64,000 nucleotides of DNA, from contig JADJOV010000010.1 in NCBI GenBank assembly GCA_016713585.1, positions 29,656 to 93,655 on the forward strand, written 5' to 3'. Below the pieces are notes generated by a model. That model worked only from the letters and a program-made list of their open reading frames with translations, made no database searches and was not told where the DNA came from. The stretch's first letter is position 1; every line of letters starts with the position of its first letter. Below are positions 8,241-15,917 of this stretch, piece by piece. This stretch comes from Bdellovibrionales bacterium (GTDB lineage: Bacteria; Bdellovibrionota; Bdellovibrionia; Bdellovibrionales; Bdellovibrionaceae). The position numbers and the translations under genes were made by a program.

Positions 8241-8273
8241 CCCGCCAAGCAAGCTTGGTGCGTACCTGGCGGG
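8241..8273 (+). other. Structured leader element B
   Basis: CCCGCCA (8241-8247) pairs perfectly with TGGCGGG (8267-8273). The overlapping CCAAGC (8245-8250) can instead pair with GCTTGG (8253-8258), so two mutually exclusive folds are possible. It shares order and sequence with element A at 7449. The ribosome site of the 8311 gene lies about 28 bases downstream. Confidence 0.5.
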
Positions 8274-8310
8274 CGAAAAATGTTTTTTAAACCAGAAATA
8301 GGAGAAATTT

Positions 8311-8778
8311 ATGAAGTCGCAGATTGAAAATCTTTTGAAACAACTTGCAGTATTAAAGTCGATTCCGTTTTGCTATGGATGCTATTCGGAAGCACGTAGT
8401 GGAGTTTGTGCTCAGTGCGGATCAGATGACTTGATGAGAATGGTTTCAGGTGTTGGATGTGAATACGGTTATGATTGGATTTTTACAGACATCCTTTCAG
8501 GTTTTGATCCCATCAACGACGACGAACTCTTTGAGGAATCGATGCGTGACTGTTATCCAGAAACTACTCAAATAGGTTGGCTTAAATACGATACGGTTCT
8601 AGCTATCAAAGAGCTTGATCCGGTATCTTGGAGCATGGCGAAATCTGAATGGATTGATTCCGAAGAAAGTGACGAGCGCATTGTTAGTTTCGACAACGGC
8701 TCTAGCTACTATGACGTTTCTTCGCTTCAAGAAGAATTAGAAGCCGCTTTAGCCGAGTTCACTGAGTCTAGTCCCTAA
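8311..8778 (+). CDS. Acidic zinc-ribbon protein, unknown function
   Basis: A 155-residue protein with ATAGGAG ribosome site. Residues ~21-37 hold a four-Cys zinc ribbon (CYGC...CAQC). The rest is strongly acidic (many Asp/Glu, few Lys/Arg), with conserved-looking WIFTDIL and WLKYDTVLAIK segments and an acidic C-terminal helix. No signal peptide. Acidic proteins on mobile segments are sometimes DNA mimics, but the zinc ribbon could equally mark a nucleic-acid or protein-binding adaptor; neither is shown. Located just upstream of an AbiE-like pair. Confidence 0.55.
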   Translation: MKSQIENLLKQLAVLKSIPFCYGCYSEARSGVCAQCGSDDLMRMVSGVGCEYGYDWIFTDILSGFDPINDDELFEESMRDCYPETTQIGWLKYDTVLAIKELDPVSWSMAKSEWIDSEESDERIVSFDNGSSYYDVSSLQEELEAALAEFTESSP

Positions 8779-8797
8779 GTTCAATTATTATAAGATT

Positions 8798-8817
8798 ACA
8801 CAAAATTGTTTTTGTGT
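8798..8817 (+). terminator. Hairpin after the zinc-ribbon gene
   Basis: ACACAAAA / TTTTGTGT stem with a short loop 20 bases after the stop. The 3' arm itself is T-rich, giving a weak terminator-like structure that would work in both directions. Confidence 0.45.
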
Positions 8818-8876
8818 GTGCTTTCAATATGAACTCAGCAAAGCAATCATCAGGTATGGATTCGGCTTCGGTTAGA

Positions 8877-8913
8877 GGCTGACTCCATTGCCGGTACTAG
8901 TCCGGTCACAGCC
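8877..8913 (+). other. Inverted repeat in the AbiE upstream region
   Basis: GGCTG (8877-8881) pairs with CAGCC (8909-8913), enclosing CCGG...CCGG around TACTAGT. This could be an operator or leader hairpin upstream of the AbiE-like promoter. Direct observation only. Confidence 0.35.
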
Positions 8914-8963
8914 CCATCTTAACCTTCAATGCATTGAAAGTCTCAATTTGAAAAACTATATGT

Positions 8964-8993
8964 TTTACTGATTTAATTTGCTATTAGCATAAT
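8964..8993 (+). promoter_or_regulatory. Candidate sigma70 promoter of the AbiE-like operon
   Basis: TTTACT, an 18-base spacer, then CATAAT. Predicted initiation near base 9000 would leave only about 14 bases before the ATG at 9014, and there is no Shine-Dalgarno sequence, so the antitoxin mRNA may be near-leaderless. Confidence 0.4.
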
Positions 8994-9013
8994 TGTATCA
9001 TAGTTTATGTAGT

Positions 9014-9829
9014 ATGAAATCAAATCTAGCAGGTCTAGGTAAAAAGGAGCGTTCCCAACTAGCGACCGTTTTAAAGGCATCGCCAGCGGTGATAACGCCT
9101 AAGCAGGTAGCACTCGCGCTACAAATTGAGAGAAGCAAAGCGGCCCAACTCCTTGCGCTTTGGAGCAAAAAGGGATGGGTGTCACGAATCAAGCACGGTG
9201 TCTACATACCGATCTCGCTACAATCGAGTACTACAGAAATCATGGCTGATGAGCCCTGGGTTATCGCGAAGAGTCTTTTTAGTCCTTGTTATGTCGGCGG
9301 CTGGAGTGCCGCAGAACATTGGGATTTTACCGAACAGATTTTCAATTCCGTCATGATATTTACCACAAAAAAAGTAGCCACAAGAGACATGGATCTAAAC
9401 GGTGTTCGGTTCACTATAAAAACAATTAAGCCCGAACGCATTTTTGGAATGAAAACTATTTGGCTTCAAAATCAAAAAGTTGAAATCTCCGATCCAAGCC
9501 GAACTATCGTTGATGCGTTTAATGATCCCGCAACCGTAGGCGGAATGCGGATGGCGTCTGACATGCTTGATCGCTATATGCGCTCTGAGCACAAAAATCT
9601 TGAGCTTCTTTTTGAATCAGCTCGAAAAATGAAAAACACCGCGATCTTTAAGCGCCTGGGCTTCGTTTTTTCCGTAAAATGGAAAGATGAATCTAAATTT
9701 ATTCATAACGCTCGCAAATCAATTAAATCAGGCTATTCACAACTTGATCCGGCTGTGCCGGGAAAAACCTTAGTTACGCAATGGGGATTATGGGTTCCTT
9801 CAGATTGGAAGAAGGAGATCGCTAAGTGA
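9014..9829 (+). CDS. AbiEi-type antitoxin / transcriptional repressor
   Basis: A 271-residue protein placed first in a two-gene operon, as is usual for AbiE systems. The N-terminus (residues ~5-70) is a winged-helix DNA-binding domain with the AbiEi_4-like pattern (KQVALALQIERSKAAQLLALWSKKGWV, then RIKHGVYIP). The rest matches the AbiEi C-terminal antitoxin region (YVGGWSAAEHW, SDPSRTIVDAF). In characterised type IV AbiE systems AbiEi binds operator repeats and opposes the nucleotidyltransferase toxin without direct contact. The ATG at 9014 is preferred over an upstream TTG. The stop overlaps the toxin GTG start by four bases (GTGA). Confidence 0.85.
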   Translation: MKSNLAGLGKKERSQLATVLKASPAVITPKQVALALQIERSKAAQLLALWSKKGWVSRIKHGVYIPISLQSSTTEIMADEPWVIAKSLFSPCYVGGWSAAEHWDFTEQIFNSVMIFTTKKVATRDMDLNGVRFTIKTIKPERIFGMKTIWLQNQKVEISDPSRTIVDAFNDPATVGGMRMASDMLDRYMRSEHKNLELLFESARKMKNTAIFKRLGFVFSVKWKDESKFIHNARKSIKSGYSQLDPAVPGKTLVTQWGLWVPSDWKKEIAK

Positions 9830-11238
9830 TTGCCATAGATGAAATCAGGGAATTTGCGGCCAAGGTGCAACTCACAAATCTGGTTGTCGAAAAAGACTAC
9901 GCCCTTGGCTGGCTACTTTGGGGAATCAATCAGCATTCCGTTGCAAGCGCTGATTGGGTTTTCAAAGGTGGTACATGCCTTAAGAAATGTTATTTTGAGA
10001 CTTATCGTTTTTCTGAAGATCTTGATTTTAGTTACATCGGAAGTAGTCAGCCAACGGTAGAGAGCTTGATTGGCATACTCACCGAGGTTTCCGATATTAT
10101 CCTTGAAGCATCGGGAATCGAATTTCCGAAAGCTTCCATTCAGTTTGAAATATTTAAAAATCCGCGAGGCTCTCTTTCTATTCAAGGCGGCATAAAATAT
10201 CGCGGCCCCGTAAGACCCCAGGTTGGTCTTGGGCTCATGCCGAGAATAAAAATTGACCTGACACTTGATGAGCCTCTTGTTAATCCGGCGATCATTAGAC
10301 GTGTTGACCATCCTTACAGCGATGGACCCGCCGATGGCATTTCAATTTTGTCTTACGACTATGAAGAAGTTTTTGCCGAAAAAGTAAGGGCGCTCGCACA
10401 AAGACTTCGTCCGAGGGATCTGTATGACGTCATTCATCTATTTCGTAGAATGGATCTCAATCCGAATCAATCTAAGGTGAGAGCTGTTCTTAAAAGCAAG
10501 TGTGAACTTCGAGGCATTGAGCCACCGACTTTCGAGTCTATTGAAACACATGAAAACAGACGGTCTCTTGAATCAGAGTGGAATAGCCAGCTCCGCCACC
10601 AAATTCCAATTTTGCCCAGCTTTGAAAGCTTCCTACAGGAGCTTCCTGATGTTTTGAATTGGATCGAAGGAGCCGAAGCTTCGGAACTAGAAGTTATAGG
10701 AATGACCGGCGAAGGAGAGCAAGAAGCGCAAACTGCGCAAGAATCAATAACGTCACTTTTTGTTCCCGGCCCTCTGGCGTCATATCTAGATCGCATTAGG
10801 TTTGCGGCAGCTAGCCGTTTAAAAGTGCGTCTTGGATACAACGGAGAGTACAGAATCATTGAGCCCTATTCGCTGGCTAGAAGTTCTGACGGCAACCTTT
10901 TACTTCGAGCAGTGCGATCAGACAGTCAAGAAACTCGAAGCTACCGATGGGACCGAATTGAATCAGTTGAGGTTACAGACGCGAGCTTTACGCCAACGTA
11001 TGTTGTAGAAATAACTTCAGCGGGGCATTTACCAATTCACCAGCTATCTAGAAACACGAGTCCAGGCCGAACCTCCAACAGAACAAGATCAACCTATGGA
11101 CCGACTTATGTTTACAGGTGTGGCGTTTGCGAAAAAAAGTTTAGGCGAAAATCCATGAGTTCTAAGCTCAACGCGCATAAAAACAAATACGGCACAAATT
11201 GTTCAGGACGATATGCAATTTTCGAAAGAACTGAGTAA
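9826..11238 (+). CDS. AbiEii nucleotidyltransferase toxin fused to WYL-like domain and zinc finger
   Basis: The N-terminal ~285 residues are an AbiEii/AbiGii (DUF1814) toxin: KGGTCLKK at 47-54, the SEDLDF catalytic motif at 63-68, EKVRAL at 185-190 and RDLYDV at 197-202. Family members are about 230-300 residues; this protein has 470. Residues ~318-390 read as a WYL-like domain (basic helix, YNGEYRIIEPYSL, SYRWDRIESVEVTDASF), a ligand- or nucleic-acid-sensing fold found in defence regulators. Residues 432-459 form a CxxC...H...C zinc-finger-like module with many Lys/Arg. GTG start overlaps the antitoxin stop. No frameshift. The toxin assignment is firm; the sensing role of the tail is inferred. 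Confidence 0.85.
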   Translation: MIAIDEIREFAAKVQLTNLVVEKDYALGWLLWGINQHSVASADWVFKGGTCLKKCYFETYRFSEDLDFSYIGSSQPTVESLIGILTEVSDIILEASGIEFPKASIQFEIFKNPRGSLSIQGGIKYRGPVRPQVGLGLMPRIKIDLTLDEPLVNPAIIRRVDHPYSDGPADGISILSYDYEEVFAEKVRALAQRLRPRDLYDVIHLFRRMDLNPNQSKVRAVLKSKCELRGIEPPTFESIETHENRRSLESEWNSQLRHQIPILPSFESFLQELPDVLNWIEGAEASELEVIGMTGEGEQEAQTAQESITSLFVPGPLASYLDRIRFAAASRLKVRLGYNGEYRIIEPYSLARSSDGNLLLRAVRSDSQETRSYRWDRIESVEVTDASFTPTYVVEITSAGHLPIHQLSRNTSPGRTSNRTRSTYGPTYVYRCGVCEKKFRRKSMSSKLNAHKNKYGTNCSGRYAIFERTE

Positions 11239-11282
11239 CAACACTTTTTATTTTCACATCCTCAGCTCTTTTAAGAACGAGA

Positions 11283-11323
11283 AAATCGCGAGTGTCGAAA
11301 TTTGCTTTCGCCACTCGCGATTT
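11283..11323. terminator. 12-bp perfect inverted repeat between convergent genes
   Basis: AAATCGCGAGTG / CACTCGCGATTT separated by a 17-base loop. It lies 45 bases after the toxin stop and 3 bases before the stop of the opposing gene, so a bidirectional terminator is likely. T-richness is better on the minus-strand side. Confidence 0.6.
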
Positions 11324-11325
11324 GA

Positions 11326-11702
11326 CTAGACTACTCTGCTTAATAAATTGTTTTCCGTTCCCAACTTGTGCGCAGAAACAAAATTAAAATATTCTTCCGT
11401 CATCATAAAGCCTGTGAACTCGTCCTTCGAAATTGGACCATTAAGTGCAACCCACTTTTGCCTTAGAATCTCTTTTCGATCTTCGTTCGTCAGCGATTGA
11501 TCTTGCAGCTTTTGATATCATCCTCTGATACAAGATCCAGCGCAAGACTCAGCAAATGGTCGATCTTCACCCGGCGACCCACTTTTTTCTTATTTGCCAA
11601 CAGCAGAATTCGTTCTGCTTTCTTTTGAATCTCGGAATTAATACGAACCGATTTTGCTCTCTGATTAATTTTTAAAGTATTTTTTGCGATTTTAGATTCC
11701 AT
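11326..11702 (-). pseudogene. Ribbon-helix-helix-like small DNA-binding protein, frameshifted
   Basis: The first 62 residues (start at 11702) are Lys-rich and contain RAKSVRINSEIQKKAERIL, a plausible RHH/accessory-relaxosome-like segment, then VKIDHLLSLALDLVSEDD. Near 11515 the good frame shifts: the next frame continues with YQKLQDQSLTNEDRKEILRQK and ends at a TAG at 11326. Restoring one base gives exactly 126 codons, so a single-base deletion explains it. Unrepaired, translation stops at 11490. Family assignment is tentative; it could be a plasmid or ICE accessory protein. Confidence 0.55.
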
Positions 11703-11753
11703 TTTTGACTCCGTTTAAAATTAGTTTGATTCGAGGTTTGCAAAAAATTGCGA

Positions 11754-12125
11754 CTATTGCGCTCTTAAAACTGCGACAGTTTGCTTTGGAATCTGTCGCA
11801 TCATCTGGGATAAAATTGCACGAACGGCACAAAGCTGTTCGTCGTCAAGTTTCTCGACCATTGCGTGACAATCATCGAGCGGACTCGTCACAGGCGCTCT
11901 ACCCATGATTTTATTAAATTCATCCATTGTGTAGCCGTAGGCCTTCACGAGCTGCTCAATTCGGTAATCAGGAAGGCTCAACTTCTGATTCTCAAATTGG
12001 CTAATGGCTACGTGGGACACACCGATCATTGCGGCGACTTGGCGCATAGTGAGTTCTGAAGACTCACGCATTCGTCTCATCACGGTCGTTAGACTTTTTT
12101 CTTTTGTCTTTGCGGTCGTTAACAT
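11754..12125 (-). CDS. XRE-family HTH regulator
   Basis: A 123-residue protein with a Cro/C1-type helix-turn-helix at residues ~12-70 (MRQVAAMIGVSHVAISQFE is the HTH core). A helical C-terminal part (LDDEQLCAVRAILSQMM) probably dimerises. Ribosome site GAGGAG precedes the ATG. It is transcribed away from the tRNA-like gene and toward the frameshifted RHH-like gene, so it may control the accessory segment, perhaps including the AbiE-like pair. Confidence 0.8.
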   Translation of the reverse strand: MLTTAKTKEKSLTTVMRRMRESSELTMRQVAAMIGVSHVAISQFENQKLSLPDYRIEQLVKAYGYTMDEFNKIMGRAPVTSPLDDCHAMVEKLDDEQLCAVRAILSQMMRQIPKQTVAVLRAQ

Positions 12126-12440
12126 GGTTACTCCTCGTTTGTTGTTTCACTTTCCAACATTCGATGCGGTAACAACGAAACGCTTATCTACTGCGGGTTT
12201 CGCGGGATCTAACCAAGTAACCAATCATTTCGAAAAACCAGAGTTTTCGCTAGGGAGGCCTAGCCCAAACTAAGCCCAGATTTAGCCAAACTCGGGTGAT
12301 TTTGCGTGATTTCGTGTGACGTTGGTCGGTTTTTGACTTTGAACGCTTCGTCCGAACTCTCTTAAAATTCATTAGACCAATTAAATACTTACGGAGTGTT
12401 CCCAGGAGCGGGTTTTGTGAGCTTACTTTTCGAGGTAAAA
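12126..12440. other. 315-base intergenic region between the XRE gene and the tRNA-like gene
   Basis: No coding sequence recognised. It contains an imperfect direct repeat (TAGCCCAAACT at 12261-12271, TAGCCAAACT at 12283-12292) inside a run of CTAAG/GCCCA-like words and a GTGATTT.GTGATTTCGTGTGA stretch near 12296-12320. Together with the tRNA-like gene these are reminiscent of a recombinase attachment region, but no integrase gene and no second copy of the tRNA end were found in the window. Confidence 0.4.
12261..12292. repeat. Imperfect direct repeat, 10-11 bp, two copies
   Basis: TAGCCCAAACT and TAGCCAAACT separated by 11 bases. Possible binding site for the adjacent XRE protein or a lost recombinase. 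Confidence 0.4.
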
Positions 12441-12504
12441 TGGCGGGGTGGAAGGGACTCGAACCCTCGGCCTTCTACGTTATAACCAACTTAACTACCA
12501 CCCC
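12441..12504 (-). tRNA. tRNA-Asp-like gene lacking the anticodon arm (64 nt)
   Basis: On the minus strand: a perfect 7-bp acceptor stem GGGGTGG / CCACCCC, TA linker, a 4-bp D stem GTTA / TAAC with the conserved GG-containing D loop, then only 10 bases where the anticodon arm and variable loop should be, then T stem GAGGG / CCCTT with loop TTCGAGT, discriminator G and encoded CCA. The body resembles bacterial tRNA-Asp. About 13 bases, essentially the anticodon stem-loop, are missing, so it cannot decode. A TATAAA-like box lies about 25-30 bases upstream. Either a tRNA pseudogene, a selected tRNA-like RNA, or an assembly error. Confidence 0.75.
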
Positions 12505-12642
12505 GCAAGACGCGAAAAAGGATTTATTTATATCTAGGACCTGTGACATGATCAAGAGAAATTTGCGAAAATTGTTGTTTCATTCGGGTAAATTTAATTA
12601 TGATATGGGTCGTTTAACATATTTCGAGAGATGAGGTTTATA

Positions 12643-12936
12643 ATGCGTCTACATTCTGCAAGGTTTGCCCTGATTCTAAGTACAGTGCTGACTTTAGGAC
12701 TTCCAGCATCGCTTTGTTTGGCCGAAACTGTCCCATTTAAGATTTCCGGAATGACTTGTCAGGCCTGCGTCAAATCAGTTAAAGCTCAAGTCTGTTCCCT
12801 GAAAAGCGTCAAGAAGTGTGAGGTTGAAGTTGGCAAAGTCGTGTTAACTTCAAAAGACGGCCAGACTATTGATCCCCAAGAAGTGGCCAAGGCAGTCAAA
12901 GCGGCGAGTAAAGACTTCGACATTATCAAACCATAA
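12643..12936 (+). CDS. Periplasmic HMA-domain metal-binding protein (MerP/CopZ-like)
   Basis: A 97-residue protein with a Sec signal peptide (cleavage near residue 26, after LCLAE or just before) followed by a single heavy-metal-associated domain. The metal motif GMTCQAC is intact, and two extra Cys (VCSLKSVKKC) are present. The start at 12643 is chosen over 12631 because GAGG lies at the right distance. The fold binds Cu(I), Hg(II) or Zn(II) and hands it to a transporter; no partner transporter is adjacent, the nearest being the cluster at 1-7 kb. Confidence 0.8.
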   Translation: MRLHSARFALILSTVLTLGLPASLCLAETVPFKISGMTCQACVKSVKAQVCSLKSVKKCEVEVGKVVLTSKDGQTIDPQEVAKAVKAASKDFDIIKP

Positions 12937-12969
12937 TCAAGCCATAACCATAACCAAACCTTAACCATC
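12932..12969 (+). repeat. Short CCATAA-type degenerate tandem repeat
   Basis: Successive CCATAATCAAG, CCATAACCATAACC and CCTTAACC words overlap the stop codon of the HMA gene. Direct observation; no function proposed. Confidence 0.45.
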
Positions 12970-13023
12970 ACTGCTGGGATGACGTTTGACTTCTCGACGG
13001 TAAAGCCAAATGATACACATAAT

Positions 13024-13386
13024 ATGAAAAAAAGAGTTCTTGTTATTGAAGATGAAGAAGATTTGAGAGAGGTTATCAAAGACCTCCTCGAAATTTTAGG
13101 CGTTGATATTGATCTTGCGGTGGATGGACTTGAAGGAATAGAGCTACAGAAGGCTCATTCTTACGACTTAGTTATTAGTGATTTGAAAATGCCTCGCTGC
13201 TCTGGCCTCGAGGTCCTTAAATGGATGCGAGGTCAAAATATTCAAACCCCTGTTATTTTTCAAACTGGCCACGGGTCTGCAAAGTTGATGGAGGATTCTT
13301 CAAATACTGGAATTCTGGCCGTTCTTGAAAAGCCCTGGGACCATGAGGTCTTAATGGATCTAACTACAAAGGCCCTCGGCCTGTGA
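13024..13386 (+). CDS. Single-domain response regulator (CheY-like receiver)
   Basis: A 120-residue stand-alone receiver. The acidic pocket is EDEED at residues 9-13, the phospho-acceptor Asp is in VISDLKMP, the switch Thr in FQTGHG and the conserved Lys in LEKPW. There is no output domain, so it signals by protein contact. The start ATG at 13024 has a weak ribosome site. The GTG start of orn overlaps its stop by four bases, coupling the two genes; the cognate kinase is not visible. Confidence 0.88.
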   Translation: MKKRVLVIEDEEDLREVIKDLLEILGVDIDLAVDGLEGIELQKAHSYDLVISDLKMPRCSGLEVLKWMRGQNIQTPVIFQTGHGSAKLMEDSSNTGILAVLEKPWDHEVLMDLTTKALGL

Positions 13387-13907
13387 CAAACCTTCTTTGG
13401 GTGGACCTTGAAATGACAGGTCTCCAGGTAGAGCGTGATGTTGTCATTGAAGTGGCGGCCCTCGTCACAGATCTAAATTTTAACGAGCTCACATGCTATG
13501 AGGCGGTCGTGAAGCAATCACAGACGGCACTTGAGCAAATGGATTCATGGAATCAAGAGCACCATAAGGCTTCAGGACTGCTTGCAAAGATCCCCTCAGG
13601 CAAGGATCCACTTCTAGTTGAACGGGAGCTGGTGGAGCTCACCAAACGTCACTTTCCTGACCCTAAGTCTAAGCCAGTTTTGGCGGGAAACTCAATTTCC
13701 CAGGATCGCGCGTTCATCGATAGATACTTTAAAAACCTCGCAGGCCTTCTCCACTACCGAATGCTTGACGTAACAGCTTGGAAGATTATTTTTCAAAATA
13801 AATATAAAAAAGAATTCAAGAAAAAACAAGCCCACAGAGCTCTTGATGATATTCGCGAAAGCATTGAAGAGCTTAAATTTTATTTAAGCTTTGTGAAGCC
13901 TGACTAG
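13383..13907 (+). CDS. orn: Oligoribonuclease
   Basis: A 174-residue DEDDh 3'-5' exoribonuclease that degrades 2-5-mer RNA and linear dinucleotides such as pGpG. Catalytic residues seen: Asp8 and Glu10 in WVDLEMTGL, an Asp in SISQDRAFID, and His with Asp in HRALDDI. The length is that of the family. GTG start with GTGA overlap to the receiver gene. The last 35 bases overlap the convergent membrane-protein gene. Confidence 0.93.
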   Translation: MTNLLWVDLEMTGLQVERDVVIEVAALVTDLNFNELTCYEAVVKQSQTALEQMDSWNQEHHKASGLLAKIPSGKDPLLVERELVELTKRHFPDPKSKPVLAGNSISQDRAFIDRYFKNLAGLLHYRMLDVTAWKIIFQNKYKKEFKKKQAHRALDDIRESIEELKFYLSFVKPD

Positions 13908-14379
13908 TTTGGTCTTGAGCCCCTAAAACATCCAAGAGGGCCTTTTCCTGAGGATAACGGATTAACATATTCAGAAGAGCCACCGTCGAAAAAATCACAT
14001 AAATTCGTAAATCATTTTCAAGAACGGTCAATAACAGTCCGAGAAAACCAATCCCCTCAAGCATAATCATGCCAACAAGATAGGAAACCCAGTAGAAACT
14101 TAAAATCTGTGACGGATCCTTTGCTCCTTTTTTCATTTTATCTCTAAAAAGAACTCCGGGAATTAATCGACTCAAGATCAACAATAAAATGGACAGACCG
14201 AAATAGACAACTCCCGGAAACCGCGTAAAACTTCCCACAAGGCTTCCAACTTGCCCCCCGGAGTCGAAATTAAGACCGAGAACACTCATTAACAGAAACC
14301 CATGGATAAATATGGGCAAGCAAAGTGCTCCCCATACAATTCTCAACTTCAATAAAGACTCTTTAATATTTGAGCTCAT
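13873..14379 (-). CDS. Four-helix integral membrane protein, unknown
   Basis: A 168-residue protein with hydrophobic segments at about residues 15-35, 53-72, 90-115 and 122-142, separated by short loops containing FRDKMKKG. A polar Gln/Ser tail follows. Sequence order resembles small uncharacterised membrane proteins but I recognise no family. Its 3' end overlaps orn (convergent), and it starts 8 bases downstream of the ahcY stop, so it is probably the second gene of the ahcY transcript. Confidence 0.65.
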   Translation of the reverse strand: MSSNIKESLLKLRIVWGALCLPIFIHGFLLMSVLGLNFDSGGQVGSLVGSFTRFPGVVYFGLSILLLILSRLIPGVLFRDKMKKGAKDPSQILSFYWVSYLVGMIMLEGIGFLGLLLTVLENDLRIYVIFSTVALLNMLIRYPQEKALLDVLGAQDQTSQASQSLNKI

Positions 14380-14387
14380 CTCTTCTC

Positions 14388-15833
14388 TTAATAACGATAA
14401 TGTTCAGGTTTAAATGGACCCTCTGGGCTCATGCCCAAATACTTTGCCTGTTTTGTTGAGAGCTTTGTGAGCTTCACTCCTAATTTCTCTAAATGAAGGG
14501 CCGCAACTTTCTCATCCAAATGTTTTGGCAAGCGATAAACATCAATCTCTTGGTATTTGTCACGGTTAGAAAAAAGTTCCATTTGCGCCAACACTTGGTT
14601 GCTAAAAGAGTTACTCATTACAAAACTTGGATGGCCCGTTGCGCATCCCAAATTTACGAGGCGCCCTTGAGCCAACACAATCACCTGCTTACCATTTTTC
14701 AGCATATGAATATCGACTTGTGGCTTAATCTCGCGACGCTTGGAATTCTTATTCAACCAAGCCATATCAATTTCTAAGTCAAAGTGTCCAATGTTACACA
14801 CAATTGCGTTATTTTTCATTTTCTGAAAATGCTTCTCCGTGATGATATCGCAGCAACCAGTTGCTGTAACGAAGATATCCGCTTCTGGCGCAGCCTCTTC
14901 CATTGTGGTCACTTGATAACCTTCCATGGCCGCCTGGAGCGCACAAATGGGATCAACCTCACAGATCAACACTCGAGCGCCAAACCCACGCATCGAGGCA
15001 GCTGAACCTTTTCCAACATCGCCAAAACCTGCCACAACAATTGTCTTACCTGCAACCATGGTATCAGTCGCACGCTTAATCCCATCTGCTAGAGATTCTC
15101 GGCAACCATAAAGATTATCAAACTTAGATTTTGTGACACAATCGTTCACATTAATGGCCGGCATTTTTAGTTTGCCCTCTTTGAGCATTTTCTCAAGATT
15201 ATGGACTCCCGTCGTGGTCTCTTCAGAGACCCCAATGATTTTCTTGACCATTTTTGCATAAGCAGGCTCGTGCATCATATTGGTTAAATCGCCGCCATCA
15301 TCCAAGATAAGGTTATAACCTTCGGCGCCCCAGCCTTGAATCGATTGCTCGATGCACCAGCGGTACTCTTCCTCGGTCTCGCCCTTCCAAGCAAAAACAG
15401 GAATTCCTGCTGCCGCCACAGCCACAGCTGCATGGTCCTGAGTTGAAAAAATATTACACGAAGACCAACGAACTTGGGCCCCAAGATGAGTCAGTGTCTC
15501 CATCAGAACTGCCGTTTGTATTGTCATATGCAGACAGCCAGTAATTCTAGCCCCCTTCAGTGGCTGCTGTTTGCCGTATTCTTTACGAAGAGACATTAAT
15601 CCTGGCATTTCTGTTTCCGCAATTTGAATTTCTTCACGACCCCAACGGGCCATATCAGCAAAGACCTTTCCATCGTCCATGGCTGCCTGACACACTCGAT
15701 AATCAGCAACTCTCGTTTTTCCTGAGGATTTCATTACATTACCTTCTATTTTATGATTCAATTTATGCCCGGTTTTAGCAGTAGTTTTTGCAGCTGTTTT
15801 ATTAACGACTTTATGTTCTGAATGAATTCCCAT
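14388..15833 (-). CDS. ahcY: Adenosylhomocysteinase (S-adenosylhomocysteine hydrolase)
   Basis: NAD-dependent hydrolysis of S-adenosylhomocysteine to homocysteine and adenosine, completing the methyl cycle. Seen: the substrate region around QDHAAVAVAA, DDGGDLTNMMH, the NAD-binding GFGDVGKGSA glycine motif and the C-terminal NLGCATGHPSFVMSNSF signature. Most homologues start near MKSSGKTRV (internal ATG about 15735, preceded by GAAGG). The reading here adds about 33 Lys/Thr-rich residues from an ATG at 15833 that also has AAAGGA upstream, so either start is possible. No frameshift. No S-adenosylhomocysteine riboswitch fold was recognised upstream. Confidence 0.95.
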   Translation of the reverse strand: MGIHSEHKVVNKTAAKTTAKTGHKLNHKIEGNVMKSSGKTRVADYRVCQAAMDDGKVFADMARWGREEIQIAETEMPGLMSLRKEYGKQQPLKGARITGCLHMTIQTAVLMETLTHLGAQVRWSSCNIFSTQDHAAVAVAAAGIPVFAWKGETEEEYRWCIEQSIQGWGAEGYNLILDDGGDLTNMMHEPAYAKMVKKIIGVSEETTTGVHNLEKMLKEGKLKMPAINVNDCVTKSKFDNLYGCRESLADGIKRATDTMVAGKTIVVAGFGDVGKGSAASMRGFGARVLICEVDPICALQAAMEGYQVTTMEEAAPEADIFVTATGCCDIITEKHFQKMKNNAIVCNIGHFDLEIDMAWLNKNSKRREIKPQVDIHMLKNGKQVIVLAQGRLVNLGCATGHPSFVMSNSFSNQVLAQMELFSNRDKYQEIDVYRLPKHLDEKVAALHLEKLGVKLTKLSTKQAKYLGMSPEGPFKPEHYRY

Positions 15834-15917
15834 TTTAAGTAGATCCTTTTCTGAGTGATATTTTTAACAATTTTCTTAATAATTGCTTTTTAAATCGCCT
15901 TCTAACATGACGGAAAA

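Noticed and set aside
12126..12440. Complete integrative element ending at the tRNA-like gene
   Set aside because: No integrase and no second copy of the tRNA 3' end was found in the window, so boundaries cannot be supported.
12440..12634. 64-codon plus-strand reading frame across the tRNA-like gene
   Set aside because: It reads antisense through the tRNA body, a common false gene; composition and context do not support a protein.
14388..15900. SAH or SAM riboswitch upstream of ahcY
   Set aside because: The 85-base upstream region is AT-rich and shows no matching conserved core.
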